DNA of 64,000 nucleotides from Euglena gracilis (lineage: Eukaryota; Euglenida; Euglenophyceae; Euglenales), in assembly GCA_039621445.1 (NCBI GenBank), contig CP154954.1, forward strand, positions 13,014,716 to 13,078,715, written 5' to 3'. Of the stretch, positions 33,493 to 43,548 are shown in pieces. The translations under genes and the position numbers were made by a program. Numbering within the stretch: the stretch's first letter is position 1; each line of letters starts with the position of its first letter. Under the pieces are notes generated by a model. It had not been told where the DNA came from. It worked only from the letters and a program-made list of their open reading frames with translations, and made no database searches.

Positions 33493-34149
33493 CTATTCCC
33501 GGGCTCTAATTATTCTAGGTCCAATCCATCTGCAATCTAATTTTCGCCTAATTTTTTTGGATCTTTTATGCCATGCAGGGCTCCTAGTTTCAAACGTACC
33601 AACTCCCTCCTCTTTTGGTTGGCCTAGTTCAATTGAACCCAATGTGTGTGATTGAGCACCTTTGCAACTGTTTGATCCACCGCCCATGTGTGACGAAAAA
33701 ATGTGAGTGCTTTCCCCCATTTTTTGGGTGGTTCTAATGACGTGTCTCGTTGTTGGTTTCTTTCTGTCTTTTTTTGCTGCATTTCGCCAGGAAAGAAGCA
33801 AATTGTGAAACGTTTTATGAGTCATCCTCAAGTCAAAGCGCGGCCATTTTAATGTTCCAAAGCGGCAAGGGCTCTTCAAGGACAAAAGGACATCCCCAGC
33901 GACATCTCTTTTCATGTCCGTGAGCCCCAGGTTCCATTCCCTGCCTGGTATGTTATGCTGTAGTGCAGGGTTCTCCTGTGTATTAACAGAGTGGTTATGA
34001 GGACCTCCCTCTCTCTCCCCCCTCTTTTCTCGTTGTGTGTGTGCACGTGAGTGTGATTGTGTGAGTGCGTGTCTGTGTATGAACAAGCACATGGACTGGC
34101 GTCCGAAGTCGGGGGAAGTCAGGGGGCACATTATTGTGAAGTTCATCAT
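33493..34149 (-). CDS. 218-codon open reading frame, function unknown
   Basis: Uninterrupted minus frame from ATG at 34,149. The N-terminal 60 residues are low complexity (His, Arg, Glu). The rest is balanced, with FGTLKWPRFDLRMTHKTFHN, LLLSWRNAAKKDRKKPTTRH and a basic C-terminus KRSKKIRRKLDCRWIGPRII. A run this long is unusual but not impossible by chance in a 64-kb window. It has no copy elsewhere in the window and no recognisable domain. The basic C-terminus could suit a nucleic-acid-binding protein, which is inference only. Confidence 0.4.
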   Translation of the reverse strand: MMNFTIMCPLTSPDFGRQSMCLFIHRHALTQSHSRAHTQREKRGEREGGPHNHSVNTQENPALQHNIPGREWNLGLTDMKRDVAGDVLLSLKSPCRFGTLKWPRFDLRMTHKTFHNLLLSWRNAAKKDRKKPTTRHVIRTTQKMGESTHIFSSHMGGGSNSCKGAQSHTLGSIELGQPKEEGVGTFETRSPAWHKRSKKIRRKLDCRWIGPRIIRARE

Positions 34150-34724
34150 TTGATCATGATATGAAAAGGATTGATATCCACATTTTCATTTAATTTCAGA
34201 AATTTGCAGCTTTTTGATATGCGTTTCATTATTTGTTGATGTTTGTTCCAGGCATTTTTTTTGCCAAAATATGTTTGTTGTTTTATGTGTGTTTTTTTTT
34301 GAAGAAAAACGGATGGTTTTTGCATTTATTTTGGGGGGATTAAAATTTTGGCAAACAAAGTCCCTGGGCACGGTCCATTATTTGGGGATATTTGGGAGGG
34401 GCGAGCATGATGGTGATGAATGGTTGTGTTAATTCACAACTGTGTAGCAGGGTGAAGTCTATGCCCCCCCAAGGTTGTCTCATGCTTATTGAAGAATATA
34501 TTACGGATGCAATTTTCAGGTCTAAGGTTTCTGTGTTTAATTCTGGGCAATATGTGCGCATGAATAGCACAGAATTTTTATTCTCGCATGGGGCAGGGGA
34601 TTGGTCAGGATCAGGTTTACGGTTCCCCCTGTTGGCGTTCTTTACGTCCCAGATTTGCTGGATCTCGGGTTGGCTAAGTTCTCGCTGACAGTGTCAGGAC
34701 AATAAGAACTCAGAATAGTCTTAT

Positions 34725-34763
34725 ATGTGTGTGTGTGTGTGTGTGCATCTGCATATATACATA

Positions 34764-34803
<40 letters not shown>

Positions 34804-34827
34804 TCTCTCTCTCTCTCTCTCTCTCAT
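34725..34827. repeat. Compound (GT)n(TA)n(TC)n microsatellite
   Basis: GTGTGT, then TATATACATATA, then CTCTCTCT, in that order. It creates a long but spurious plus-strand frame. Confidence 0.95.
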
Positions 34828-34900
34828 TCATGTACCATTTTTTCACCATTTGGGTTTCGTCTAGCTTTTCCGAGGTGTGCATCCGTGCTGGGGGGCCCCT

Positions 34901-35605
34901 TCATGGATTCCGCACGGCTTTCACGCCACCCCCGGACCCTGACCCCAGGGACCCAGAGATGCCACCGCCGGCCAGCCCCCCACCCCCCCTCCCAGTGTAC
35001 ATCTCAGCCTGGTGGTGGGTTTTGGGGACCTCGGCCACATAGTCGTCGGGCTCCGTTGCGTCGTACGCGCCCCGTTTTCCATCTGGTTGAGCTCTTGCTG
35101 CATTTTTTTTGCGGCGCTCGTTGTGGCTCCTGCGGTGCTTCTGGAGGTCTTTTCGGCCGCTCTTTGTGGTGTTTGCCACCCCTTGTTATGGAGTTGGCTC
35201 TACTGGCCTCCTGGTTGTCTTTGCTGCCATTGCTGGTGGCCGGCTTTTTCCTGCTTTGCCGCATCTTTCTCCTCCATTTCTCTCTTTTGGGCTCGTTGCC
35301 CCCCCTTGGATTGGCTTTCTTACACCTGTGCGGGGGTGGTCCGGGGTTCTTGGCTTCACTGATGCGTGACCAGTCATACTGGTCTTGGCTTCTGCTTCTG
35401 AGGACGGATGCTTCGTTCCTTCGTCCCGTTTGGTCCACGCAAGGATTGCCGAGCGTGCTGTGCCTACTGGGCTAATCTTAAATATTTTTATATCTGTATC
35501 CACAGCCTGCCTGGGAGGGCTGGCTGCTGGATGGCTGGTTGGACTCCCCGAGGGTGGGCCCCTCCGGCTCTTGCATACACTACCCCACTGGCACTGTTTG
35601 TTCAT
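34901..35605 (-). pseudogene. Retroelement-like basic ORF fragments
   Basis: Three overlapping minus frames share the same basic composition. One contains RSRSQDQYDWSRISEAKNPG then PPPHRC, and later KREKWRRKMRQSRKKPATSN; another contains GRKDLQKHRRSHNERRKKNA. From memory, an EAxNPGPP motif followed by a basic stretch occurs near the N-terminal region of non-LTR retroelement proteins in some protists. The frames shift into one another, so the copy is degraded. The hydrophobic plus-strand frame of 248 codons is the mirror of this basic stretch. Confidence 0.35.
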
Positions 35606-36279
35606 TCGTTTTGCAGTTGTAGTTGGTCCGTTTGCTATATCAGTGTCGTTCCACCCAGCAGGAACAGCGAAGCGGCCTGCCGATGATAACCAGTCTCCGC
35701 CTTCTCATTACGCCTTTGGTTCCCATGTCACACCTCTGCCAATTGCGACCCATTTGTTTGTTCATGACCCCTATTCTTTCAACTGTCCCTGGTTTAATGC
35801 CAAAAGAATTCCTCATTTTCTTTTCAGAGGAGCCTTGGAGGCACAATCAACATTTTCTTTCAAAGGATTTTGCAATTGCTGTTTTCCAGCATCCCCCACC
35901 CAAGCAGCAGTTTCTGATCTGATTTTGGCTTGCTGGACCCCCTGGGTCTGAAACAGCTGGAGAATCAGCGCCTGGTTCAGTGATGGCTCAGTTCATTTGA
36001 TAAAATAATGAGAAACATGTTTATAAAAGTTTTATTATGGCCCACCCACCCACCCACGACCCCCACACTCAAAAAAGTTTGGCCAGCTCTTTTCCTTTTC
36101 TAAATCTTTTTATGGCCAGTTGCTGGTCCTTAGAACAACTTTAAGTGCATGTTGTAATTGTTATACCATTAAGTTCATTATTCTTTTGCAAGCTGTTTAG
36201 TGTCTGCTTTTTGTACTTTTGTTTGTTATTTTCCAAAAAAAATGAATTTAAATTCAATGTATTCAGTGTCTTTTTTTAG

Positions 36280-36442
36280 GTTCGCTTGCAATAGTTTTAT
36301 CACGTTGATCCCAGGGATTGTGCCAATGGACCCCATGCCATTTGCTGACACCTCCCATCATCTTCCTCCCAGCCTGAGAATGGACCGCGAAGTCAAACCC
36401 TTGTGTAATCAGAGAGTTTTGTCACCAAAGATATTGGTTGAG
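36280..36442 (+). CDS. Candidate internal exon, 54 codons
   Basis: Acceptor TTTTTTTAG at 36,271-36,279, donor GAG|GTACGG at 36,442/36,443. The frame (first codon 36,281) reads FACNSFITLIPGIVPMDPMP, FADTSHHLPPSLRMDREVKP, LCNQRVLSPKILVE. The copy A sequence at 232-410 aligns throughout with conservative changes (V/I, Y/F, E/D, Q/E) and whole-codon indels, plus one disabling base. This is the best evidence for selection on protein in the window. The exon is phase 1 at its start. No upstream or downstream exon could be linked, and the protein family is not recognised. Confidence 0.6.
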
Positions 36443-36534
36443 GTACGGATAGTTTTATCAAATCAAATGAAAAAATGTATTATACAATGGATAATTTCCT
36501 ACCCAATTTGAGGTTGTACACCGGATATTACAGC

Positions 36535-36951
36535 CAGGGGTTTAATCCAGCCACCAGCCCAAATTCGGGCTGGGAGCCCCCCCGGGGGGGGGGGGGGGCG
36601 TCGATTGAAATAAAGTTGGGTCCAGCCCGGCCGGAGGCCGGGCCAGCCTGCTGCAGACTGGCCAGCCAAATGGGCTGCCCAGCTCACCTATCCCTCCATT
36701 TTTTCAGTAATTAGGCTGTTCCTCCAGTCCCGATCCAGCCTTGATCTAGCTCCATCCTTCAAAATGTCGAAAATAGCAATTTTTTTCAGAAATTTTTGTT
36801 TTTTGTCGACCCGGCCCAGCCCAGCCCCCTCCAGCCCCGGACCCCCCCTATTCTCCCGGGGGGGGGGGTCCAGCCAGCAGCTCATTTCCAGCCAGCAGCC
36901 TTTTTGCCAGCCGGAGGCTGGACCCCGGGGGGCTCTTTAAGTAAACCCCTG
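36535..36951. mobile_element. hAT-like non-autonomous element X1
   Basis: A 417-bp element with ends CAGGGGTTTAA and TTTAAGTAAACCCCTG, flanked by ATTACAGC and ATTACCGC (36,527-36,534 and 36,952-36,959; 7 of 8 match). The body has C/G-run hairpins, GGTCCAGCCAGCAGC motifs and CGACATTTTGA on minus. It is the reverse-orientation relative of 52,956-53,403, matching along its whole length. Not present in copy A. Confidence 0.75.
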
Positions 36952-37794
36952 ATTACCGCCGACATGCACAATTGTTGGACCCGGCCGGACATTATCGTTT
37001 GCCACCGCCGGGCAGGAAATGGGAGAATGGAGGATATCTCTATAGGGCCCCCCACGATATGAATAGTCGAACCTCTGACCCATGAAATTTTGGCCCCGAT
37101 GGACAAGTTTGCAGGGAAACCTGTCTGAAACAATCTGAACCAAGGAACTTAAAATTACATAGCAGATGCTAAGATTCAAATGAAATTGGTCTCGAGTCTG
37201 CATACTGATCATGCAAGATCATTTTGCGTCTTCCACCCAAAAGGTTGGGCAAAGCTGGCTCTCAAAATTTCACAACTGTGGGAGGCGAAGGAATCTTCCA
37301 ACGGCTGCTTCTAAGCTGTTCCTCGCTGTCTCGCACTGGAATGTCATTAATTTACACAGATGGCCACATTTTGCAGAAGCTTCCCAATTTTTTATCTGAC
37401 AACAGTTCTAGGGTAACAATAAAAACCTGTTCTAGTTTTCTCTGACAGCAAAGCCAGGGTACAAGCAACCTCTTCTCAAACCATTCCTAAATTTTGGGCT
37501 GGAAAAAAAGCAGCTTTGCGATCACTGCGCATCATGCAAGCACGAGGCATTGTGACGGCTATGTGACGGGACGCACTGTTTTCAAAAATATTTGAGACAA
37601 GTGGTGGGTGGACAATTTGGCACCCACGCACCCACTGCTGGAAAGGGCGGGCTGTTGAGGCCAACATGGCTTTGACCTTTACATTCCAGTGGTTGGTCAT
37701 TCCCATGTTTTCCCTTCCACATCACAGCCTCGGTAGCCATACAGCCACCGTACCACCGTACCACCGTACCAGCCACCATACAGATCACCGAAGT

Positions 37795-38040
37795 TCCATT
37801 TTGTCAACCGGGAAAAGCTGCTTTTTTCGGCAAGAATGTTTGTGCAGAGAGTGGTCCAGTGCTCCATTGGTGTGTTTCTGATGATGGGGGCTTTTGGTGA
37901 GCGTGCATTCAAGAAACCAATCGGCAGCACAACAGGAACTAACGTTTTACACAAGACACCTGTGTAGCTGGGACGGCAGCGGCGAGTGCATTTGACTGTT
38001 TGATGGGGCTTCCAAGGCAGCTAACGCAGCGTTGGACACA
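37795..38040 (-). pseudogene. Gene fragment, third copy, inverted
   Basis: Minus-strand equivalent of 5,750-6,010 and 10,806-11,075. The frame runs KTLVPVVLPIGFLNARSPKA, PIIRNTPMEHWTTLCTNILA, EKSSFSRLTKWNFGDL without interruption, and upstream FCVQRCVSCLGSPIKQSNAL lies in another frame. Adjacent sequence (38,095-38,350) returns to the plus orientation relative to 11,090-11,250. Confidence 0.45.
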
Positions 38041-38393
38041 GAAGGCTAATCAGAAATTGAACACTGCCTGGAGTATCCCATGATTTACCAAACATATGTG
38101 TGTTTCTGTAGTCGATTTTGTATGTTGTTTAGTCGATGTATATGTGTGTTTCTGTAGTCGATTTTGTACATTTTCACAAATCATGTAAGTTGAAGACTTT
38201 CTGAAAATGAAGATTTGTTGAAATGGGTTCAAGAGGGTACGCAAGACGAGATTATGTGCAACAACCTCCCTCTCTTTTGGTCCGATACGAGGGATGATGC
38301 GAGGGATCTTTTTGGATATGTTGGCTCTATAAATCTGTATATATTATCACAACAAAATGCTTGAAAATTTCAATATAACGAGGAAAAAGGGTA

Positions 38394-38797
38394 CCCCCCC
38401 CCCGGGCAATTGTCACCCCTGGCTGTGCCGGCGAATTTGTCACCCCGGGAAATTGTCACCCCCCTCCTCACTGCCCCACAGTATTGCACTGTGTACTTTC
38501 TTTTCGCCAACACGACTCGATTGATGTTCTATGTTGCTACAACGTGCTGAGAGCTTTCGCATACCAAATGCTCTGCACAATATCACGACCATAGCTGCAT
38601 TTTTGCTGCGTTTTTCAGATGGTGTTCTTGGTCATTTGGTTTAAATGTGGCTTTCATGGGTGGCCAATTGACGCCCCTGGGCAATTACGCCCGCGGGCAA
38701 TTGTCACCCCCCTCTGTGCCGGCCAAATTGTCACCCCGGGAAATTGCCACCCCCCTCCGTGCTGCCCAATTTGTCGCGCGACAATTGCCCAGGGGGT
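38394..38797. mobile_element. Non-autonomous element T1
   Basis: A 404-bp insertion relative to copy A (empty site near 6,228), flanked by the 5-bp duplication GGGTA (38,389-38,393 and 38,798-38,802). The ends pair as CCCGGGCAATTGTC with GACAATTGCCCAGGGG. The body contains two further units of GCCGGCxAAxTTGTCACCCC, then GGGAAATTGTCACCCC. A truncated relative is at 60,483-60,600. No coding capacity. Confidence 0.7.
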
Positions 38798-38856
38798 GGG
38801 TAATAGTTACTCAAAATACATAAAAGTGACGTGAATTTTTAAAGCAGCTTGACATT

Positions 38857-39153
38857 ATGCAAGCTTGCAACAAATGGCCAATTTGCATTGGCACTCGATT
38901 CGGCTTCACTGGTCCTGAACCTTTACACCTTTACACCTTTACACCTGACCATTTTCAGAATTCATTTTCATTCCACCTTAGTTATTTTATATGCTGTAGG
39001 AAGAGAACACTTTCTTCCTTCCCTCCTCATTTGTCGCACTGCGGCCACCTTGACCGTGCCATGTCTTTGCCTGTGGTAACAGAGGGTGCTTTGTTTGTGG
39101 GTGTCTGTGCAGTGTTGACTGAACTGCACTCCAACCCTCCCCTCCACTGGTGA
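38857..39153 (+). other. Third copy of the block at 9,207 and 13,533
   Basis: The open frame retains RTLSSFPPHLSHC, DRAMSLPVVTEGALFVGVCA and TELHSNPPLHW. Replacement changes predominate relative to the other copies, so selection is not evident. Confidence 0.3.
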
Positions 39154-40241
39154 GAGTGCGATCAAAAACTGCTTTTTTTCTTGTTTGACTCCCTGTTTGT
39201 GTCTTGAGGTGCTTTCCCCCCCCCATGTGTAATGAACCCACTTGCCCAATGAACAGGGAGTCCGGACTTCCAGTTTGTCAGCTTTTATAGCAATGCAAAT
39301 GCCCATACACTCACACTCAAAGAATTTACCCAATTGGAAACTCTCTAGATTTCATTTTGACGTCCATTCGGCCTGGGTAGGGGGGAGGTATATGAAATAA
39401 AATTGCACAGTGAAAAACAACTTGTGTTTTATGGATTCCAGAGCATTTCGCATTCCCCATTGGAAAATTGTCAACCAACGATGGTGGGTCAGGCGTGAAC
39501 CGTCACTGCTTGATGGGACAAGATGCCGGAAGATTTGGCACAATGCAGCTTTCGCGGCATGCGCCTTTCCAACCCATCGTGGAACCATGGCAACCTGCTG
39601 AAGCGTACCCCACCGGCTGCATCATTAGCTGAACACTGGTTGCAGTCTATTTTATTTGAGTTGGATTGGACATTGCGATGGTCCATCTGAATGAGAACTT
39701 AACCTGCAGCAACCCCCCCCCCAATATATTCTGCTCCTGCAAATTTCTATTTTGGTTGGTTTTTAAACAAAATATTGGGGGAAGTCAAATTTATCTGGGT
39801 GACCCATGCAAAATTTGTTGTGCATTCTTATTTCCCCCAATAATGCGCATTTTTTGTCCAAGATGGACGTTTTCTGGTGAAAATGGTTATATATACCCAT
39901 CCGATAAGCTTTCTATTTTCTTCTGAATGGCACCATTGGCGGGCTATACGTTTGGGGTGAATGGGGGTTTTTGCAATATTTTTGCGTACAATTTCCTGAA
40001 TTTCTGGGACAAGGAGGGGGTTGGCTTTCAGAATTTGAAATAGTGAGTTTGACTGATTCCATCAACCAATCGCCCCCGCCGACACCCAATTGTACAGCTT
40101 CCCACGCTTTTCCCTGCTTCGAGCCCAGGCTTCTTCGGTTGTTCTGAAATGCTGAATCGGTGTAAGGAGAATGAGGGGCAAGTACCCGAGAGGGGAGTAC
40201 CAAGTTCAAAAACTACGACAAGTGCGCAAAAGTGACCCAGC

Positions 40242-40702
40242 CAGGCATTTGCTTAAGGGATTGCAGTACCCGCCCGGGGGGGGGGCTGGACTGCAGCTAG
40301 TCCAAATTTGGCTAGTGGGTTTTCTAGCAGACCCCCCCCCCGGGGGGGTCAGACCCCCCCCGGGGGGGTCTGCTAGCAGGGCTAGCTAGTGGAAAAATTT
40401 TTCCAGTGACCGGCGCGAAGCGCCGAAAATTTTTTTTGGGACCCCCAAAAATGGCCAAAAATACCCGTTTTTGGCCATTTTTGGGAATTTTTGGAACAAA
40501 ATCAGCCAAAAACCTGTTAAAAACCTCATTTTTTCCTCTGGCGCGCAGAGCCGGAGGAAAAAAAATTTTCCAGTCCGGGGGACCCCCGGACCCCCCCCCC
40601 CCCCGGGGGGGGGAGGGGGGTCTAGCTAGTCCATTTTTTCCAGTGTCTAGCCGATTGGCTAGCCAGTACCCCCCCCCCGGGGGGTCCTTAAGCAAATGCC
40701 TG
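40242..40702. mobile_element. hAT-like non-autonomous element Y
   Basis: Perfect terminal inverted repeats CAGGCATTTGCTTAAGG and CCTTAAGCAAATGCCTG, and a perfect 8-bp duplication GACCCAGC on each side (40,234-40,241 and 40,703-40,710). The 461-bp body contains four C-run/G-run junctions, CTGCAGCTAGTCCAAATTTG, and the palindromes GGCGCGAAGCGCC (about 40,412) and GGCGCGCAGAGCC. Degraded relatives are at 8,881 and 13,040. The unfilled position in copy A is after 14,740. Confidence 0.9.
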
Positions 40703-40750
40703 GACCCAGCGGCTTGATTTCAAACCTAACTGACAAATTGATATTGACCA

Positions 40751-40878
40751 CCCCCAACGTTAGTCCTTATGCGCATGGCCGCCGTTGTTGTTAACACGCA
40801 AAAATGGCCCCCCTGAGGTTGGCCCCCCGGCTTTACCTTCAATCATGGCCTGGGCCAAGTGCCTGGGGGGGGGGGGGT
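40751..40878. mobile_element. Partial copy of the S family
   Basis: Shares TTTACCTTCAATCATGGC and GGGCCAAGTGCC plus a G run with the element at 43,549-43,755. A shorter piece is at 7,633-7,668. Left end not preserved. Confidence 0.55.
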
Positions 40879-41014
40879 GAGTGGGATCCAGGTCGAAGCT
40901 CGGCATGTTTCGGAGAGAACTGAATTCACCAGAAGCCTCGTAGTCTGTTTCCGAAGAAGTCTCTCCCCATTCCTTTGGGAGTCGCTCCACGGAAGCAAGC
41001 ACCTCTGATGATGC

Positions 41015-41112
41015 AGGGCGATGCTGGGCGATGCTGGGCGATGCTGGATTTTTGGAGACCAGAGGTGGGGTTCCGATGCTGGGCGATGCTGGGCGATGCT
41101 GGGCGATGCTGG
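41015..41112. repeat. 10-bp minisatellite GCGATGCTGG, left array
   Basis: Unit GCGATGCTGG repeated in two runs around one unique stretch. A second array in the same orientation is at 42,563-42,645, close to the other end of the insertion. Confidence 0.95.
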
Positions 41113-41144
41113 CATATTTTTGTATATTTTGGAGAATTGAACCA

Positions 41145-41465
41145 TTTTTGGGATAATTTTCCCACAAAGCTCCAGTTTGACACCCATTTTGGCCATTATG
41201 GGTCAATTTTTGCTAATTTGGAGGCTATTTATCACTGATTTGGCAAACATTGGGCTAATTGGGGCCTTTTTGAGCAGATTTTATGGCATTTTTGGCCATT
41301 TTGCGCCTTTTTGGTGATTTTGGGTCAGTTTTCACAATCTTTTGTGGACATTGTTGGCGTTTTTGGGCAATTTTTGATTATTTTGGTTGCTTTTTGGGGC
41401 TTTTTGTGGTCAATTTTGGGCGTTTTGTGACCAATTTTTGGGCTTTTGTGATTATTTTGGCTTGG
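41145..41465. repeat. TTTTGG-type degenerate array
   Basis: Units such as GGCATTTTTGGCCATTTTG and TTTTTGGGC. Same style as 3,096-3,480 and 25,040-25,320. Confidence 0.75.
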
Positions 41466-41497
41466 TCAGGAGCCAACGGATGAATACTGGACAGATA

Positions 41498-41780
41498 CTG
41501 GACAAGATGCCGATGCTGGACAAGATGCAGATTCTGGACAAGATGCAGATACTGGACAAGATGCCGATGCTAGACAAGATGAACTGGATGCAGACATTGG
41601 ACAACATGCAGATGGTGGACAAGATGCAGTTGCTGGACAAGAAGCAGATGCTGGACAAGATGCAGATACTAGACAAGATGCAGATACTGGACAAGATGCA
41701 GATGGACAAGATGCAGATGCTGGACAAGATGCAGATGCTGTTCAAGAAGCAGATGGTGGACAAGATGCAGGATGCAACGG
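41498..41780. repeat. 18-bp minisatellite CTGGACAAGATGCAGATG
   Basis: About fifteen units, some lacking 3 or 6 bases, so the frame stays open (LDKMQM repeats). This looks like array structure rather than a selected protein. Confidence 0.9.
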
Positions 41781-42054
41781 ATGCAGATGGACAACACAAT
41801 CGACTGGTCGGATACAGCCACACTTTGCCGTGTCTTTCCTTGGTTGTGCTGTTTTAACCTCTGAACACGTACACTCGCCGCAGATCCAGCCTGGTCTGGG
41901 CAGGGTGTTGGGTCGACACCCCGTTGCTGTTGCAGGGGTACCACCCTCCACCCTCCAGCACAACTGTTTTGGATTTTGTTTGTCTAACCGGCAAGAGGCT
42001 TGCAACTTGCACTCGATGTTGCCATCTCACAGGCCTGCACCACATCCTGTGCCG

Positions 42055-42535
42055 GCAAAAAGTAGCAAAAGTGGTCAAAAAGTGGTCAAAAAGCAGGCAG
42101 AAGTGGGGTAAAAGTGGTCAGAAAGCAGCAAAAGTGGGCAAAAAAAGGTGAAAGTGATCAAAAAGCAGCAACAAGGCCAAAAGTAGGCAAAAAGTAGCAA
42201 ACGTGGGCAAAAGTGGTCGAAAAGCAACAAAAGTTGTCAAAAGTGGTCAAAGAGCAGGCAAAAGGGGTCAAAAGTGGTCAAAAAGCAGCAAAAGTGATCA
42301 AAAAGCTGCAAAAGGTGGTTGGAAATGGGCAAAAGTGGGCAAAAAGCAGCAAAAGTGGTCAAGAAGCAGTCAAAATTGGTCAAAAGGCAGCAAATGTGGC
42401 AAAAGTGGTCAAAAAGCAGTCAAAAGTGGTCAAAGTGGGCAAAAAGTAGTCAAAAGTGGTCAAAGTGGTCAAAAAGCAACCAAAGATGGCCAAAAGTAGC
42501 CAAAAGTGGGCTAGAGCGGCAAAAGTAGCAGGCAT
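42055..42535. repeat. AAAAGTGGTCAAAAAGCAGC array
   Basis: Imperfect units of AAAGTGGTC, AAAAAGCAGC and AAAGTGGGC over 480 bases. Lys/Ser/Gly-rich frames through it are artefacts. Confidence 0.85.
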
Positions 42536-42562
42536 TACAGGTACACGTTCAAGGGCTCCAAA

Positions 42563-42645
42563 GGCGATGCTGGGCGATGCTGGGCGATGCTGAGCGATGC
42601 TGGGCGATGCTGGGCGATGCTGGGCGATGCTGGGCGATGCTGGGC
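42563..42645. repeat. 10-bp minisatellite GCGATGCTGG, right array
   Basis: Eight contiguous units, one with GAGCGATGCT. Confidence 0.95.
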
Positions 42646-42675
42646 CGAAGGGCATGGCTGACCAGAGGTGCTTGC

Positions 42676-42823
42676 ACGGAAGCTGTGCGACAAGCTTGCT
42701 ACCATTGAGGTGTGGAAGCGGCACAAGCTGCAGGGAATCCTATTCGGTGGTTGCCTACATGGGCTGTTGACCATACCTGCCTTTGTTTCCTCAGTTGGAA
42801 TCAACCTGTATGTAAGCACCTAA
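42676..42823 (+). CDS. Exon fragment interrupted by the 1.7-kb insertion
   Basis: Frame reads RKLCDKLATIEVWKRHKLQG, ILFGGCLHGLLTIPAFVSSV, GINLYVST and stops. Joined across the insertion it continues from KKSLPIPLGVAP at 40,950-40,994. Copy A (14,852-15,121) confirms the frame up to IEVW. The region is protein-like, with a hydrophobic stretch, but no family is recognised. As it stands the gene copy is disrupted. Confidence 0.4.
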
Positions 42824-43548
42824 AGTTAAAATGGCCTAAAATGGCCGAAAAAGTCTTTTTTGACCTCTACAGGTGGGGGTCCCTTAAATGACCTAAAATG
42901 GCATAAAATGGTCTGAAATGGCTAAAAATGCCCTAAAATTGGAAAATTCTATTGCACAAGATTTCCTTTCTGCAGACAAATTGAAGCCATCATGTGATGA
43001 TTTGTGTGTGTGTGTGTGTGTGGATGACAACCGGTGGCTTTGGTGGACGATGGATGACAACCTGCCTCTCTGACAAACAAACATATTTAAGGCCTAAAAT
43101 GGACAAAAATGGTCCAAAATGGCCCAAAATAAAAACAATTTTTGAACAACCACCCATAGATTAAAATGGCCTCCAACGTGCTTAATAAACCAATGGCAAC
43201 TAAAATGGCAAATTTTTTGGCTTGATTATTGTTCTTTTCTGGTATGCCTTTGGTCCACAATTTTGCTGCCTGAAGTTCCCTGCAGATGCCCGTCAGTTAG
43301 TTTCACAGGGTTTATGTCCAATAGTTTTCATCAAATGTACAGGAGTTCATTGACCACGATGATAATCTCTCTCGGTCCTCCCTTGGACGTTGGCCCATCC
43401 AACCAGAGGAAGTTGTGAGGTTTGTGTGCTCCGCCACATTTTTCGACCTGCAGCATGTGTGTTTTTCCCCCAGCGGCACATTCCCCATTAACAGTGACCA
43501 TTTCAGTGAAAGCATGCATGCATTGCAAATGTTTGCGGTGAAGCACCT

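Larger units (their letters stand above)
40995..42675. mobile_element. 1.7-kb insertion made of satellite arrays with terminal inverted repeats
   Basis: Perfect 13-bp inverted ends GCAAGCACCTCTG (40,995-41,007) and CAGAGGTGCTTGC (42,663-42,675), flanked by ACGGAA on both sides (40,989-40,994 and 42,676-42,681; an 8-bp ACGGAAGC if two end bases are shared). Copy A has a single uninterrupted CCGGAAGCCGTGCG at the same place (about 14,947-14,960). Inside are four different tandem arrays in succession and no gene. The insertion splits the reading frame of 42,676-42,823. Confidence 0.75.

Noticed and set aside
34729-35475. 248-codon plus-strand hydrophobic frame
   Set aside because: It begins in a microsatellite and is the mirror of a basic minus-strand frame that looks more like a real protein remnant.
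41010-41115. CRISPR-like array
   Set aside because: Head-to-tail 10-bp units without spacers, in a eukaryotic context.
40760-41206. Repeated SIAQHRPASP protein on the minus strand
   Set aside because: Translation of the GCGATGCTGG minisatellite, which stays open because its 10-bp unit has no stop in three frames.
41452-41857. LDKMQM repeat protein
   Set aside because: An 18-bp minisatellite. The units vary as expected for an array, with no unique coding sequence attached.
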